Shown: positions 10,546-24,043, counted from the first letter of the stretch. The stretch: DNA of 64,000 nucleotides from Polynucleobacter sp. AP-Melu-500A-A1 (GCF_018882125.1 NZ_JACVOZ010000001.1:248001-312000); one strand, 5' to 3'. Program-made: numbers and translations. Notes: generated by a model not told the origin, from the letters alone.

Positions 10546-11337
10546 TTGATTGAGCCCCTAATCGAATTTTCTATTTTGATATGGCCATTGCTTTTGGCGA
10601 TGGCCTTTTTTGCAGGTCTTGTAGATGCTGTGGCTGGCGGCGGCGGATTGATTCAAGTCCCAGCCCTTTTCGCCGCCTATCCTGATGCACCGCCTGCAAC
10701 ACTGCTCTCGACCAACAAGGTTTCCGCTGTTGGTGGAACCTTAAATGCTGCACGAAAATATTTGCGCCACGTTTCGCTACCTTGGGCGATTGTTGGGCCC
10801 GCCATCATTGCTGGTTTTGTTGGTTCACTATTGGGCGCCAATGCAGTAAGTAACTTTCCAGCAGAACCATTGCGTAAGGCGCTGCCTTTCGTTTTGTTAT
10901 TTCTTTTGTTCTATACCTTCTTTCAACCCTCGCTTGGCAAAGCTCATGCCCCCAGAGGGGCTAGTCGCTATCAGCAATTCAAAGGGGTTCTGCTAGGTCT
11001 CATTATTGGTTTTTATGATGGATTTTTTGGTCCCGGCACCGGGAGCTTTTTGTTATTTGGTTTTGTGCGCTTTTTCGGTTTTGACTTCTTGCATGCCTCT
11101 GCTGCCACAAAGCTTGTGAATGTATCTACGAATTTGGCGGCAATTCTGATGTTGGCCAGTCTTGGCCAAATTAATTGGCCACTTGGTTTAGCCATGATGA
11201 TTGCTAATATTGCTGGTAGTCAGTTTGGAAGTCGATTGGCAATTCAGCACGGAAGTGCCTTTGTGAGAAAAGCTTTTCTAGTAATTGTGAGCGTCTTGAT
11301 TATGAAATCTGCATGGAACGCATATTTTCTCAATTAA
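10546..11337 (+). CDS. TSUP family transporter (TauE/SafE type)
   Basis: 263 aa membrane protein with about eight hydrophobic segments of the sulfite/organosulfonate exporter family. Family marks: AFFAGLVDAVAGGGGLIQVP near the N-terminus and the repeat GLIIGFYDGFFGPGTGSF in the second half, each a half-repeat signature. The start appears to be TTG 10546. A four-codon frame (ATG 10535, stop 10547-10549) overlaps this TTG, so initiation could depend on termination-reinitiation. Substrate (sulfite, sulfonate, other anion) is not readable. Confidence 0.85.
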   Translation: MIEPLIEFSILIWPLLLAMAFFAGLVDAVAGGGGLIQVPALFAAYPDAPPATLLSTNKVSAVGGTLNAARKYLRHVSLPWAIVGPAIIAGFVGSLLGANAVSNFPAEPLRKALPFVLLFLLFYTFFQPSLGKAHAPRGASRYQQFKGVLLGLIIGFYDGFFGPGTGSFLLFGFVRFFGFDFLHASAATKLVNVSTNLAAILMLASLGQINWPLGLAMMIANIAGSQFGSRLAIQHGSAFVRKAFLVIVSVLIMKSAWNAYFLN

Positions 11338-11388
11338 ATCAGTAGCTTACGATATATTGTTTTTTTGAGGCCAAATTAGTCCCCTTTT

Positions 11389-11404
11389 TGTTTCACGTGA
11401 AACA
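11389..11404. promoter_or_regulatory. parS centromere site upstream of mnmG
   Basis: A perfect 16-bp palindrome TGTTTCACGTGAAACA identical to the chromosomal parS consensus bound by ParB. It lies 40 bases before mnmG and about 3.4 kb before parB, in the same cluster as parA and parB. Its role is to nucleate the ParB-CTP partition complex for origin segregation. Confidence 0.95.
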
Positions 11405-11443
11405 AACAAAATGCTATGATCATCGCCCTATCTGAGGCAAATC

Positions 11444-13363
11444 ATGCGTTATTCCAAAAGTTTCGATGTCATCGTAGTTGGCGGCGGTCATGCTGGGACT
11501 GAGGCCGCCCTCGCCGCAGCGCGCTTGGGATGCGACACCCTTTTAATAACCCATAGCATTGAAAATCTAGGGGCAATGAGTTGCAATCCTTCTATTGGAG
11601 GAATTGGCAAGGGCCATCTAGTTAAAGAAATTGATGCCATGGGTGGAGCGATGGCGGCTGCCACTGATGAGGCAGGTATTCAGTTCCGGATTCTGAACTC
11701 AAGCAAAGGGCCCGCTGTCCGCGCTACCCGCGCGCAGGGAGACCGCGTTTTATATAAGGCAGCAATACGTCGCCGACTTGAGAATCAAGAAAACCTTAGC
11801 CTTTTTCAGGCTGCGGTAGATGATCTCCTGGTGCAGGGCGACCAGGTTCGGGGCGTTATTACCCAAATGGGCTTGGAATTTATAGCCAAAAAAGTTGTTT
11901 TAACCGCAGGCACCTTCTTAGATGGAAAGATTCACGTTGGCTTGAATAACTATGCCGGCGGTCGCGCTGGAGATCCGGCCGCAGTTTCACTTTCAGCACG
12001 TTTAAAAGAGTTAAAGCTTCCACAGGGAAGGCTAAAGACAGGAACTCCACCTCGAATTGATGGCCGCACTATTGATTTCTCCGTGATGCTTGAGCAGCCA
12101 GGGGATTTAGACCCAGTTCCAGTCTTTTCGTATTTGGGCCGTCCAGAACAGCATCCAAAGCAGGTCCCCTGCTGGATTTCGCATACGAATGAAAAGACCC
12201 ACGACATTATTCGTGGTGGCCTTGATCGCTCCCCAATGTATACCGGTGTAATTGAGGGGGTTGGACCACGCTACTGCCCTTCCATTGAGGATAAGATTCA
12301 CCGTTTCGCTTCCAGAAACAGCCACCAAATCTTTTTAGAGCCCGAAGGCCTAACAACCAATGAGTTTTATCCAAACGGAATCTCAACCAGCCTTCCTTTT
12401 GATGTGCAGTGGGACCTGGTTCGCAGCATTCGTGGCCTGGAGTCGGCCGTCATTGTCCGTCCCGGTTATGCGATTGAGTATGACTTCTTTGATCCCCGCC
12501 AATTACGCCATAGCCTTGAGACCAGAGCTATTGGCGGCCTGTATTTTGCGGGCCAGATTAATGGCACGACTGGCTATGAAGAGGCAGCAGCCCAAGGGAT
12601 GTTAGCGGGAATTAATGCTGGTTTGGCTGCAAAAGGCAAAGAACCTTGGATTCCAAAGCGAAGCGAGTCTTATATTGGTGTTTTAGTTGACGATTTAATT
12701 ACACGAGGGGTACAAGAGCCTTATCGGATGTTTACGAGCAGAGCAGAGTACCGCCTGAGCTTGCGTGAAGATAATGCGGATATGCGCTTAACGGCCATTG
12801 GGCGTGAGTTTGGCTTGGTAGATGATTACCGCTGGGAAGTGTTTTGCCGAAAACAAGAGGCTGTTTCACGTGAAACATCGCGTTTGCAGGATATTTGGAT
12901 TGGGCCTAAACATGAAGCAGCCAGCGCCGTTTCTCAGCTCTTAGGCCAAGATTTGTCCCATGAGTGCAATTTGGCCGATCTTTTGAGGCGGCCTGGTGTT
13001 GCCTATGAGGCAATTATTGGCATTGCAGATGGCATATGGTCACCCGGATCGCTAGACCAAGATCTTGGCTTGGCACAGCAAATCAGCGACCAAGTAGAGA
13101 TTTCAGTCAAATACCAGGGCTATATTGATCGCCAAGCGGCTGAAATTGCACGCCAAGAACACAATGAAAGCTTCCCCCTTCCCGAGTCTTTGGATTACAC
13201 CAAGGTGGTAGGGCTCTCCAAGGAAGTTCAACAAAAGCTCAACCTACATAAACCTACAAGCCTAGGTCAGGCCGGCAGAATTTCAGGGGTGACCCCTGCA
13301 GCGCTTTCCTTGCTCTTGGTGCACCTGAAAAAGGGTTTGGGGCGCCCCCAAGAAACCGCATGA
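11444..13363 (+). CDS. mnmG: tRNA uridine-5-carboxymethylaminomethyl modification enzyme MnmG
   Basis: 639 aa FAD-dependent subunit of the MnmE-MnmG complex that builds the cmnm5 group on wobble U34 of several tRNAs. N-terminal dinucleotide-binding motif [19 protein letters not shown] (about 11-29), the family signatures [24 protein letters not shown] and [16 protein letters not shown], and the C-terminal MnmE-interacting helical domain are all present at normal length. It contains a perfect parS site (12862-12877). Overlaps rsmG by 4 bases; the order mnmG-rsmG-parA-parB is the widespread origin-proximal arrangement. Confidence 0.97.
   Translation: MRYSKSFDVIVVGGGHAGTEAALAAARLGCDTLLITHSIENLGAMSCNPSIGGIGKGHLVKEIDAMGGAMAAATDEAGIQFRILNSSKGPAVRATRAQGDRVLYKAAIRRRLENQENLSLFQAAVDDLLVQGDQVRGVITQMGLEFIAKKVVLTAGTFLDGKIHVGLNNYAGGRAGDPAAVSLSARLKELKLPQGRLKTGTPPRIDGRTIDFSVMLEQPGDLDPVPVFSYLGRPEQHPKQVPCWISHTNEKTHDIIRGGLDRSPMYTGVIEGVGPRYCPSIEDKIHRFASRNSHQIFLEPEGLTTNEFYPNGISTSLPFDVQWDLVRSIRGLESAVIVRPGYAIEYDFFDPRQLRHSLETRAIGGLYFAGQINGTTGYEEAAAQGMLAGINAGLAAKGKEPWIPKRSESYIGVLVDDLITRGVQEPYRMFTSRAEYRLSLREDNADMRLTAIGREFGLVDDYRWEVFCRKQEAVSRETSRLQDIWIGPKHEAASAVSQLLGQDLSHECNLADLLRRPGVAYEAIIGIADGIWSPGSLDQDLGLAQQISDQVEISVKYQGYIDRQAAEIARQEHNESFPLPESLDYTKVVGLSKEVQQKLNLHKPTSLGQAGRISGVTPAALSLLLVHLKKGLGRPQETA
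12862..12877. promoter_or_regulatory. parS centromere site inside mnmG
   Basis: Second perfect TGTTTCACGTGAAACA palindrome, 1,473 bases after the first. It is read in mnmG as part of A473-V-S-R-E-T478, so the coding sequence carries the site without a frame change. Two sites of identical sequence make this a real ParB-loading region. Confidence 0.92.
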
Positions 13364-14028
13364 ACGAGGGCCTGCTTGCTCTAGGGATTCAGGACTTAGG
13401 CCTGAATTTAAGTGATTCTAATATTGCTGATTTAGAGCTTTTTTTGCAAGAAATGGGCCGTTGGAATCAGGTGCATAACTTGACGGCTATTGAAGGCGAG
13501 CAAGAATCCATAAGGCTGCATCTTATTGATTCTATTGCTGTTTTACCTATTATGAGACAATTTCTTAAAGAGGCTTCCCCCAAAATTGCTGACCTTGGAT
13601 CGGGCGGCGGCCTACCAGCAGTTCCGATTGCAATTGTGCAGCCCGAGTGGCATTTGACCTTGATAGAGGCAGTTCGCAAAAAGACCGCATTCTTGCAACA
13701 TGTTCGCGGAAAGTTAAAGCTTAAAAACATTGAAGTACTGAGCGAACGAGTTGAAGATGTTGCAGTGCAACAAAAAGCACAATTTGATGCCGTCATTTCG
13801 CGCGCGTTTACAAACCTTGCCCGCTTTTTAGATCTTTCATTGCCATTTCTCAAGCCCAATGGCCTGGTCTTCGCTATGAAGGGCAAGCGCGCAGACGAAG
13901 AAATGCAAGAAGTTTGCATGGATGATTGGCAGTTGTTGGCTGATGAACCCTTGCATATTCCCAATTTATCTGTGGAGCGGCGTTTTTTAGTACTGCGCCC
14001 CATGAGAAAATCACCCCTCTCCTTTTAG
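13360..14028 (+). CDS. rsmG: 16S rRNA (guanine-N7)-methyltransferase RsmG
   Basis: 222 aa class I SAM methyltransferase that makes m7G527 in 16S rRNA. Motif I is [15 protein letters not shown] (about 79-93), preceded by the family signature [10 protein letters not shown] and [11 protein letters not shown], and followed by [13 protein letters not shown]. The ATG overlaps the mnmG stop (ATGA). Loss-of-function alleles of this family give low-level streptomycin resistance; nothing here looks damaged. Confidence 0.96.
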   Translation: MNEGLLALGIQDLGLNLSDSNIADLELFLQEMGRWNQVHNLTAIEGEQESIRLHLIDSIAVLPIMRQFLKEASPKIADLGSGGGLPAVPIAIVQPEWHLTLIEAVRKKTAFLQHVRGKLKLKNIEVLSERVEDVAVQQKAQFDAVISRAFTNLARFLDLSLPFLKPNGLVFAMKGKRADEEMQEVCMDDWQLLADEPLHIPNLSVERRFLVLRPMRKSPLSF

Positions 14029-14047
14029 GCAAAGTTACTAAGTAGCC

Positions 14048-14818
14048 ATGGCAAAAATATTCTGCATTGCAAATCAAAAAGGCGGGGTTGGCAAAACCAC
14101 TACCGCTGTTAACTTAGCTGCAGGCCTAGCGGGTCTTAAGCAGCGTGTATTGCTCGTCGACCTCGACCCTCAAGGTAATGCAACAATGGGATCAGGTATT
14201 GAAAAGGCAGATCTAAGCGTCAGTATTTATCAAGTATTAATTGGTCTTTCGGCTGTAAAAGATTGCACGCAGCGATGTGAAAGTTCAGCATACGACGTGC
14301 TGCCTGCCAATCGCGATCTAGCGGGCGCAGAAATTGAATTGGTGGATATCGATGCGCGCGAATCTCGTTTAAAAGATGCGCTTGCGCAAGTGGCCAATGA
14401 CTATGATTTCATCCTGATTGACTGTCCGCCAGCTTTATCGCTGCTGACACTCAATGGATTGTGCGCAGCAAACGGCGTCATCGTTCCTATGCAGTGTGAA
14501 TATTTTGCGCTGGAAGGCTTATCGGATTTAGTTAACACCATCAAACAAGTTCATGCAAACTTAAATCCCGACTTAGTCATTATTGGTCTGTTGCGTGTGA
14601 TGTTTGATTCGCGCATGACATTACAACAACAAGTTTCAGAACAGCTTCTGGAGCACTTTGGCGACAAAGTATTTAAGACCATTATTCCTCGCAATGTACG
14701 CTTAGCAGAAGCCCCATCTTATGGGCTTCCAGGGGTGGCATTCGACAAATCATCACGAGGCGCAAAGTCCTATTTAGAGTTTGGCGCTGAAATGATTGAG
14801 CGCATTAAGCAAATGTAA
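14048..14818 (+). CDS. parA: Chromosome partitioning ATPase ParA (Soj)
   Basis: 256 aa deviant-Walker ATPase. KGGVGKTTT (11-19) carries the signature lysine, DLDPQGNAT is motif A', and DFILIDCPP is Walker B. There is no N-terminal DNA-binding extension, so it is the chromosomal Soj type rather than a plasmid type Ia protein. It forms the DNA-bound gradient that moves ParB-parS complexes. parB follows after 22 bases, and two parS sites lie just upstream. Confidence 0.96.
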   Translation: MAKIFCIANQKGGVGKTTTAVNLAAGLAGLKQRVLLVDLDPQGNATMGSGIEKADLSVSIYQVLIGLSAVKDCTQRCESSAYDVLPANRDLAGAEIELVDIDARESRLKDALAQVANDYDFILIDCPPALSLLTLNGLCAANGVIVPMQCEYFALEGLSDLVNTIKQVHANLNPDLVIIGLLRVMFDSRMTLQQQVSEQLLEHFGDKVFKTIIPRNVRLAEAPSYGLPGVAFDKSSRGAKSYLEFGAEMIERIKQM

Positions 14819-14840
14819 TTTCTGGAAAGATTAAAAGATC

Positions 14841-15731
14841 ATGGTTGCAATAAAGAAAAAAGGTTTAGGCAGAGGATTAGAGGCATTGCTTGGTGAGAAA
14901 ACGCAGCAAGCAAATGCCACTTCAGAAATTAACCGTTTGCCATTAAGCGCATTACAGGCAGGCAAGTATCAACCACGTCAAAAAATAGAGGCCGGCGCTC
15001 TGCAAGAGCTCGCTGAAAGTATTCGCGAACAAGGTGTGATGCAGCCACTGCTGGTTCGTCTTGTGAGCCCGGGTAAGTATGAAATTATTGCGGGTGAACG
15101 ACGTTTCAGAGCCGCTACGATTGCTGGCCTTACTGAAGTTCCTGTTTTAGTTTCGAGCGCAGACGATCAAGCCGCCGCCGCAATGGCCTTGGTTGAAAAC
15201 ATGCAACGGGAAGACTTAAATCCTTTGGAAGAGTCACAGGGTTTAGCAAGGCTTATTGAAGAGTTTGGGTTCACACACGAACAGGCAGCAAAAGCAGTTG
15301 GTAAGTCTCGGAGCGCAATTACAAACTTATTGCGCTTGGCTCAACTGGCAAAACCGGTGCAGGCTATGTTGTTGGCTGGCGATATTGATATGGGCCACGC
15401 ACGCGCGCTTCTCCCTCTGCCGGGCGCAAGCCAAGTAGCTTTAGCCCAAAGAATTGCTGCTCAAGGCCTATCAGTGCGTGAAACAGAGAGAATGTCTGCC
15501 GCTTTAGCCATTGCTGGGGGCCAGATCGGAGATAAAAAGGCCAAAAGCACTACCTCTGGGGGCGTAAGTCGCGATCCAGATACACGTCGCTTAGCACAAG
15601 AGATAGCAGATTTAATCGGATTAAACGTGCAATTTAAGTTCAAAGGTAAGGGCGGCGAGATCCGCATAGGCTTTAGCCAGTTTGATGAGCTTGATTCCTT
15701 ATTAAAAAAGTTGGGTATTGCGACTGACTAG
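14841..15731 (+). CDS. parB: Chromosome partitioning protein ParB (Spo0J)
   Basis: 296 aa CTP-dependent clamp that loads at parS. Start KKKGLGRGLEALLG is the usual ParA-stimulating N-terminus. The CTP-binding region contains QPRQ and GERRFRAATIAGL, LVENMQREDLNPLEE follows, the helix-turn-helix is EQAAKAVGKSRSAITNLLRL, and the C-terminal dimerisation domain is present. Length is normal for the chromosomal form. The target sites are at 11389 and 12862. Confidence 0.96.
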   Translation: MVAIKKKGLGRGLEALLGEKTQQANATSEINRLPLSALQAGKYQPRQKIEAGALQELAESIREQGVMQPLLVRLVSPGKYEIIAGERRFRAATIAGLTEVPVLVSSADDQAAAAMALVENMQREDLNPLEESQGLARLIEEFGFTHEQAAKAVGKSRSAITNLLRLAQLAKPVQAMLLAGDIDMGHARALLPLPGASQVALAQRIAAQGLSVRETERMSAALAIAGGQIGDKKAKSTTSGGVSRDPDTRRLAQEIADLIGLNVQFKFKGKGGEIRIGFSQFDELDSLLKKLGIATD

Positions 15732-15772
15732 TGCCCCTTTGTGAAATGAACTTTGTGAACCAAAAAAAGCTA

Positions 15773-16243
15773 ATGAGTAAAAACGCATGGGACGAAATCG
15801 ATGAGGATTCCTTTAAAACCCTTAGCAAAGATGAAATGGACGCATTGCGTTCAGCAAAGCCACGTAACTTTGCTTCCATCAATTCGTGGTGGATAGTTTT
15901 AGCTCAGGTGGCGATTACCCTAATAATTGCCGGTGCCTGCTTCGTTTTTTCAGGTCAAGCCGATAAAAGCGTTTATACTTATTCGGCTTTAGTAGGCGGT
16001 TTGATTGGATTTTTGCCCTCCACGTTGTTTTTAATGCGCTTAGAGGCGGCAAGAAAGAGTGTCAAACGCAGCCCCGGCGGCTTTTTGGCGGCAATAGTAT
16101 CTGGCGAATTTATCAAAATCCTAGCCACTATCGTTTTGTTCATAGGCTTTGCTCTAAAGCAGCCTGATTTGAAATGGATCCCGTTGCTTGTTACTTATTT
16201 GGCTACGCTTAAATGTTATCTGTTGGCGTGGTTTTGGAAGTAG
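15773..16243 (+). CDS. atpI: ATP synthase subunit I (AtpI)
   Basis: 156 aa from ATG 15773 (a GTG at 15731 would add 14 residues and overlap the parB stop). Four hydrophobic segments after a cytoplasmic acidic N-terminus. GFLPSTLFLMRLEAARKS followed by GEFIKILATIVLF matches the AtpI family, which helps assemble the c-ring and is encoded at the head of atp operons. Position directly before atpB supports the call. The exact start is uncertain because no strong ribosome site is visible. Confidence 0.85.
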   Translation: MSKNAWDEIDEDSFKTLSKDEMDALRSAKPRNFASINSWWIVLAQVAITLIIAGACFVFSGQADKSVYTYSALVGGLIGFLPSTLFLMRLEAARKSVKRSPGGFLAAIVSGEFIKILATIVLFIGFALKQPDLKWIPLLVTYLATLKCYLLAWFWK

Positions 16244-16271
16244 CAAGAAGCAAATAAACAAGGACAAGTAA

Positions 16272-17165
<894 letters not shown>

Positions 17166-17180
17166 CTTTTTTATTTTTAA

Positions 17181-17474
<294 letters not shown>

Positions 17475-17537
17475 TTGTTTTGGCGTGGATGACCACCGGG
17501 TCATCCAACCGTTCTCAACAATACTGAAAGGAATATC

Positions 17538-18008
17538 GTGAATCTGAACGCGACCCTATTCGCGCAAATGATCGTCTTCTTTGTCTTATGGTGGGTGGTT
17601 GCACGTTTTGTGTGGCCTCCATTGGTTAAGGCATTGGACGAGCGTTCAAGCAAAATTGCTGATGGTTTGGCTGCCGCAGAGCGCGGAAAAGAAGAGTTGG
17701 CTCTTGCTAACAATGCTGCTGAATTAGAGCTCTCAAAAGCTCGTCAAGAAGGCGCATTACGTGTAGCTGAAGCAGAAAAACGTGCACAAATGTCAGCCGA
17801 CGAAATTCGCGCTAACGCACAAGCTGAAGCTACGCGCATTGTGTCTCAAGCTAAGCAAGATGCTGACCAGCAAGTTACCCGTGCACGTGAAGTATTGCGC
17901 GCTGAAGTAGCTGTTCTTGCTGTAAAAGGCGCCGAGCAAATTTTGCGTCGCGAAGTTGATGCAAAAGCGCATGGCCAATTACTTGACCAACTAAAGGCAG
18001 AACTTTGA
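17538..18008 (+). CDS. atpF: ATP synthase Fo subunit b
   Basis: 156 aa: one N-terminal membrane helix (residues about 5-25, [19 protein letters not shown]) followed by a long charged, Ala-rich coiled-coil stalk that dimerises and binds delta. GTG start at 17538 with GAAAGGAA just upstream. One base separates it from atpH. Confidence 0.96.
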   Translation: MNLNATLFAQMIVFFVLWWVVARFVWPPLVKALDERSSKIADGLAAAERGKEELALANNAAELELSKARQEGALRVAEAEKRAQMSADEIRANAQAEATRIVSQAKQDADQQVTRAREVLRAEVAVLAVKGAEQILRREVDAKAHGQLLDQLKAEL

Positions 18009-18009
18009 T

Positions 18010-18546
18010 ATGGCTGAATTAGCCACCATTGCACGTCCTTATGCTGAAGCGCTTTTTCAAAGTGCAAAGCCGGCTGAACTCGCTGGAAATTTGGAGCAGT
18101 TAAACGAATTGGCTCAGCTTGCTGCTTTGCCAGAGCTTGCTGCCTTGTCCAACAATCCAAAGGTTTCAGCTGACGATTTAAGCAAACTACTTTCTGGCAT
18201 GGTGAAAACTAAGCTAGACCCTAAGGTTGCTAGCTTTTTAAATCTTTTAAACCAGAACCATCGTTTAGCAGCCCTTCCTGAAATTGCTAGTCAATTTGAG
18301 GCAATGAAGAATAAGAGTGAAGATGCAGCAGAAGTAATGATTACTAGCGCATTCCCTTTAGAGGGTTCCGCGCTAAATGATTTGTTGTCAAGTTTGAAGA
18401 AGCGTTTTGGGGGTAAAGAATTGCGCCCAACTATTCATGTTGATCCAGCATTGATTGGCGGTGTCCGCATTCAAGTTGGTGATGAGGTAATGGATAGTTC
18501 AGTGAAGGCACGGTTAGCTCAAATGCAAGCAAGTCTTGGCGCATAA
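18010..18546 (+). CDS. atpH: ATP synthase F1 subunit delta
   Basis: 178 aa peripheral-stalk protein linking subunit b to the top of the alpha3beta3 ring. Opens ATIARPYAEALFQSAK and ends with the conserved DPALIGGVRIQVGDEVMDSSVKARL region (split here at its midpoint in the family alignment). Normal length; follows atpF directly. Confidence 0.96.
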   Translation: MAELATIARPYAEALFQSAKPAELAGNLEQLNELAQLAALPELAALSNNPKVSADDLSKLLSGMVKTKLDPKVASFLNLLNQNHRLAALPEIASQFEAMKNKSEDAAEVMITSAFPLEGSALNDLLSSLKKRFGGKELRPTIHVDPALIGGVRIQVGDEVMDSSVKARLAQMQASLGA

Positions 18547-18591
18547 GTTATCCCTATTAAGAACATACGAAATAAGACCCAGGAGTAAGTA

Positions 18592-20133
18592 ATGCAACTC
18601 AACCCTTCCGAGATCAGCGAGCTGATCAAAAGCCGAATTAGCGAAATGGGTGTTGACACCCAGTCTCGTAATGAAGGCACTGTAATTTCAGTGACTGACG
18701 GTATTTGCCGCGTTCATGGCTTGTCAGGCGTTATGCAAGGCGAAATGTTGGAATTCCCAAACAACACTATTGGCCTTGCTTTGAACCTTGAGCGTGATTC
18801 TGTTGGCGCCGTGGTGTTGGGTGAATACACCCACATTAAAGAAGGTGACCCAGTTAAATGTACGGGCCGCATTTTGGAAGTACCAGTTGGCCCAGAGTTG
18901 CTCGGTCGCGTTGTAAACGCACTCGGACAACCAATTGATGGCAAAGGCCCAATCAATACTAAGTTAACTGACTTCATTGAAAAAGTTGCTCCTGGCGTTA
19001 TCGCACGTCAATCTGTTAGCCAGCCAGTTCAAACTGGTTTGAAGGCGATTGATGCGATGGTTCCAATTGGCCGTGGTCAGCGTGAGTTGATCATTGGTGA
19101 CCGTCAAACGGGTAAGACTGCTGTTGCGGTTGATGCGATCATTAACCAAAAAGGTAAAGGCGTTTATTGCGTTTACGTTGCGATTGGTCAAAAAGCTTCC
19201 ACTATTGCGAACGTTGTACGCAAGCTTACAGAATTGGGCGCAATGGAGTACACCGTTGTTGTTGCAGCGAGTGCTTCTGAGTCTGCAGCGATGCAGTACC
19301 TTTCTGCATATGCGGGTTGCACTATGGGCGAATACTTCCGCGATCGTGGCGAAGACGCTTTAATTGTTTACGATGACTTGACCAAGCAAGCAGTGGCTTA
19401 TCGCCAAATCTCCTTGTTGCTCCGTCGCCCACCAGGCCGCGAAGCTTATCCTGGCGACGTGTTCTACCTCCACTCACGCTTGCTCGAGCGTGCTGCTCGT
19501 GTGAATGCCGAGTATGTTGAGAAGTTCACCAACGGCGCAATCAAAGGCAAAACAGGTTCTTTGACCGCCTTGCCGATTATTGAAACGCAAGCAGGTGACG
19601 TTTCTGCATTCGTTCCAACCAACGTAATTTCGATTACTGACGGCCAGATCTTCTTGGAAACTGACTTGTTTAACGCTGGTGTGCGTCCTGCGATTAACGC
19701 CGGTATTTCTGTTTCCCGCGTTGGTGGTGCTGCACAAACTAAAGTGATCAAAAAATTGTCAGGCGGTATTCGTACCGACTTAGCGCAATATCGTGAATTG
19801 GCAGCATTTGCTCAGTTCGCTTCTGACCTTGACGAAGCAACCCGCAAGCAGCTCGAGCGTGGTCGCCGTGTTACTGAATTGTGTAAGCAAGCGCAATACA
19901 AGCCACTCCAAGTTTGGGAAATGGCCGCTTCACTCTACGCAGTGAACAATGGTTATTTCGACGACCTCGAAGTGAAGAACGTATTGCCATTCGAAAAAGG
20001 TTTGCAGGATCACTTGAAATCTAAATACGCTGACTTAGTTGGCCGTATTGAAGAAACTAAAGATCTCAGCAAAGATGACGAAGCTGCTTTGCGTGCCGCA
20101 ATTGAGGATTACAAGCGTTCAGCCTCTTTCTAA
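18592..20133 (+). CDS. atpA: ATP synthase F1 subunit alpha
   Basis: 513 aa non-catalytic nucleotide-binding subunit. P-loop [11 protein letters not shown] at about 169-179, the [21 protein letters not shown] strand, and the arginine-finger region with [11 protein letters not shown] near 371-381 are intact. Length equals the E. coli protein. CAGGAG ribosome site before the ATG. Confidence 0.98.
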   Translation: MQLNPSEISELIKSRISEMGVDTQSRNEGTVISVTDGICRVHGLSGVMQGEMLEFPNNTIGLALNLERDSVGAVVLGEYTHIKEGDPVKCTGRILEVPVGPELLGRVVNALGQPIDGKGPINTKLTDFIEKVAPGVIARQSVSQPVQTGLKAIDAMVPIGRGQRELIIGDRQTGKTAVAVDAIINQKGKGVYCVYVAIGQKASTIANVVRKLTELGAMEYTVVVAASASESAAMQYLSAYAGCTMGEYFRDRGEDALIVYDDLTKQAVAYRQISLLLRRPPGREAYPGDVFYLHSRLLERAARVNAEYVEKFTNGAIKGKTGSLTALPIIETQAGDVSAFVPTNVISITDGQIFLETDLFNAGVRPAINAGISVSRVGGAAQTKVIKKLSGGIRTDLAQYRELAAFAQFASDLDEATRKQLERGRRVTELCKQAQYKPLQVWEMAASLYAVNNGYFDDLEVKNVLPFEKGLQDHLKSKYADLVGRIEETKDLSKDDEAALRAAIEDYKRSASF

Positions 20134-20150
20134 GAGGGCCCGCATAAATC

Positions 20151-21020
20151 ATGGCAAGCACAAAAGAGATACGATCAAAGATCAAGAGCGTGCAAAACAC
20201 GCGCAAGATCACCAAAGCAATGGAAATGGTCGCCGCATCCAAGATGCGTCGCGCCCAGGAGCGCATGCGTAATGCGCGCCCTTACGCTGAAAAAATTCGT
20301 GAGATTGTTGCCAACCTATCTAAAGCTAATCCCGAGTTCCGCCCTGCATACATGGCAACTCGTGAGGTCAAGAGGGTCGGTACGATTTTGGTTACTACAG
20401 ATAAGGGCTTGTGCGGGGGTTTAAATACCAACGTTTTGCGCTTGATAGCAAACCAAGTGCGTGATTTTCAGGCAAATAATATTGAGATTGCGTATACCGC
20501 AATTGGTTCAAAAGGCTTGCAATTTTTGAATCGCTCGAAAGCAAAACTCATTTCACAAACTATTCAAATTGGCGATACGCCGCATTTGGATGTTTTGATT
20601 GGCGCAATTACAGCTCAGTTGGAAGCATTTGAGCGTGGTGAGATTGATGCTGTTTATTTGGCATATACCCGCTTTGTAAATGCAATGAAACAAGAGCCTG
20701 TTTTAGAAAAACTTTTACCCCTAGAGCCAGCACAATTGACTCCAGAAGAGAAGACAGGAAATTCTTGGGATTACATTTATGAGCCGGACGCTGAGTCGAT
20801 TTTGAATGGCTTACTAAAGCGTTACGTTGAAGCGATGATTTATCAGTCTGTTGCCGAAAATATGGCTTCCGAGCAATCTGCGCGCATGGTCTCCATGAAG
20901 GCGGCGTCAGATAACGCGAAGAATGTTATTGGTGAATTGCAATTGGAATACAACAAAACACGACAAGCTGCTATTACTAAAGAGTTGTCAGAAATTGTTG
21001 GCGGAGCGGCTGCGGTTTAA
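20151..21020 (+). CDS. atpG: ATP synthase F1 subunit gamma
   Basis: 289 aa central rotor shaft. N-terminal coiled coil ([20 protein letters not shown]), the Rossmann middle with [12 protein letters not shown], and the C-terminal helix [20 protein letters not shown] that penetrates the alpha-beta ring are all present at normal length. 17 bases after atpA. Confidence 0.97.
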   Translation: MASTKEIRSKIKSVQNTRKITKAMEMVAASKMRRAQERMRNARPYAEKIREIVANLSKANPEFRPAYMATREVKRVGTILVTTDKGLCGGLNTNVLRLIANQVRDFQANNIEIAYTAIGSKGLQFLNRSKAKLISQTIQIGDTPHLDVLIGAITAQLEAFERGEIDAVYLAYTRFVNAMKQEPVLEKLLPLEPAQLTPEEKTGNSWDYIYEPDAESILNGLLKRYVEAMIYQSVAENMASEQSARMVSMKAASDNAKNVIGELQLEYNKTRQAAITKELSEIVGGAAAV

Positions 21021-21061
21021 GCAGTCAGCGTTTAGGAATACAAAAGAATTTACGGAATTAA

Positions 21062-22477
<1,416 letters not shown>

Positions 22478-22498
22478 TCGAGCTCATCAAGGGAAATT

Positions 22499-22915
22499 AT
22501 GTCAAACATACATGTCGACGTAGTTAGTGCAGAGAAGTCTATTTTTAGTGGTGAGGCTAAGTTTGTAGCCCTTCCAGGCGAAACTGGCGAGCTTGGAATT
22601 TTGCATGGGCACACTCCATTAATTACGCGTATTCGTCCTGGTTCCGTTCGTATTGAAAAAGCGGACGGCGATGAAGAGTTTGTATTTGTTGCTGGTGGCT
22701 ATTTAGAGGTTCAGCCTGATCGTGTCACCGTATTGGCCGATACTGCTATTCGTGGTCACGATCTTGACGAAGCCAAAGCATTAGAAGCAAAGAAACGCGC
22801 AGAAGAAGCAATGCAAAATCGTGGTACTGACTTTGATTTGGCTTTAGCCCAATCTGAGTTTGCTATGGCTGCAGCTCAACTGGCTGCTATTGCTCGCTTC
22901 CGTCGTAAAAAGTAA
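22499..22915 (+). CDS. atpC: ATP synthase F1 subunit epsilon
   Basis: 138 aa: N-terminal beta-sandwich ([18 protein letters not shown]) and C-terminal two-helix hairpin ([16 protein letters not shown]...) that can inhibit ATP hydrolysis. GGGAAATT ribosome site. Last gene of the atp operon; hemE begins 15 bases later, so read-through is likely. Confidence 0.95.
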   Translation: MSNIHVDVVSAEKSIFSGEAKFVALPGETGELGILHGHTPLITRIRPGSVRIEKADGDEEFVFVAGGYLEVQPDRVTVLADTAIRGHDLDEAKALEAKKRAEEAMQNRGTDFDLALAQSEFAMAAAQLAAIARFRRKK

Positions 22916-22930
22916 GCGTCGGTTATCCCC

Positions 22931-24043
22931 TTGCTGTTAAATGATCGGTTTTTAAAGGCGTGCCTGGGCGAAGCGGTTGATCAAACACCACTTTGGCTTA
23001 TGCGTCAGGCTGGTCGATATCTTCCCGAGTACAACGCCACGCGCGCCAGAGCAGGCAGCTTTCTAGGGCTTGCAAAAAATCCTGCATATGCAACAGAGGT
23101 AACGCTTCAACCTCTGGATCGCTATCCATTGGATGCTGCAATTTTGTTTTCCGATATTTTGACCATCCCCGATGCCATGGGTTTGGGCTTGAAATTTACC
23201 GGAGGTGAAGGCCCTAGCTTTGATCATCCCCTGCGCGATGAAGTAGCTGTCAAGAAGTTGCATGTAGCCGATATGGGTCAGCTGAAATATGTGTTTGATG
23301 CTGTTTCAGAAATTCGTAAAGCATTAATTTCCGAAGGGAAGCAACGTGTTCCTTTGATTGGTTTCTCTGGAAGCCCCTGGACACTTGCCTGCTACATGAT
23401 TGATGGTTCAGGCTCAGATGATTTTCGTCATGCTAAAACAATGATGTTTAGTCGCCCAGACTTATTGCAGCATATCTTGGATATCAATGTTCAGTCAGTT
23501 TCCGCCTATCTAACCGAACAAGTTAAGGCTGGTGCACAGGCATTAATGATTTTTGATACCTGGGGTGGCATGCTTCCAGATGGCTGGTATCAATCAATGT
23601 CTTTGGCAGCAATGCAAAAAGTGATTGCTCTGTTGCCACGTGAATATGAAGGACAAAGAATCCCGGTCATCATGTTTACCAAGGGTGGTGGAATTTGGTT
23701 TGACGATATGGCTGGCGCTGGCGCAGATGTTATTGCAATCGACTGGACGATGTCTCTGAGTCGTGCTCGCAAACAACTGCTGGCGTTGAATAAGCCTTTG
23801 GCATTACAGGGCAACTTAGACCCACTTATTCTCTTCTCTGAGCACCAACAAATTGCTAAGCAGGCTAGCCTCATTTTGGATGACTTAGCTTGCGCTCCAG
23901 TTTTAAAGCCCGGTCTTCATCCTTTGGATGGGCATGTCTTTAATTTGGGTCATGGGATTTCCCAATTTACTCCGCCGGAGAGCGTTTCTGTATTGGCAGA
24001 AACAGTAATAAATCACTCCAAAGCCCTTAGATCAAAGCGCTGA
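22931..24043 (+). CDS. hemE: Uroporphyrinogen decarboxylase
   Basis: 370 aa enzyme that decarboxylates uroporphyrinogen III to coproporphyrinogen III in heme synthesis. N-terminal signature [15 protein letters not shown] (about 20-34), [15 protein letters not shown] (catalytic Asp), and [16 protein letters not shown] are present. The start appears to be TTG 22931, giving [13 protein letters not shown], which matches the family start; there is no ATG upstream in frame. Confidence 0.95.
   Translation: MLLNDRFLKACLGEAVDQTPLWLMRQAGRYLPEYNATRARAGSFLGLAKNPAYATEVTLQPLDRYPLDAAILFSDILTIPDAMGLGLKFTGGEGPSFDHPLRDEVAVKKLHVADMGQLKYVFDAVSEIRKALISEGKQRVPLIGFSGSPWTLACYMIDGSGSDDFRHAKTMMFSRPDLLQHILDINVQSVSAYLTEQVKAGAQALMIFDTWGGMLPDGWYQSMSLAAMQKVIALLPREYEGQRIPVIMFTKGGGIWFDDMAGAGADVIAIDWTMSLSRARKQLLALNKPLALQGNLDPLILFSEHQQIAKQASLILDDLACAPVLKPGLHPLDGHVFNLGHGISQFTPPESVSVLAETVINHSKALRSKR

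Noticed and set aside
13467-14003. 178-codon minus-strand frame within rsmG
   Set aside because: Lies wholly inside a well-supported gene on the other strand; Ser/Arg/Cys-rich composition with no recognisable fold.
15471-15486. Third parS-like site in parB (CGTGAAACA half)
   Set aside because: Only one half-site matches; the other arm is different.
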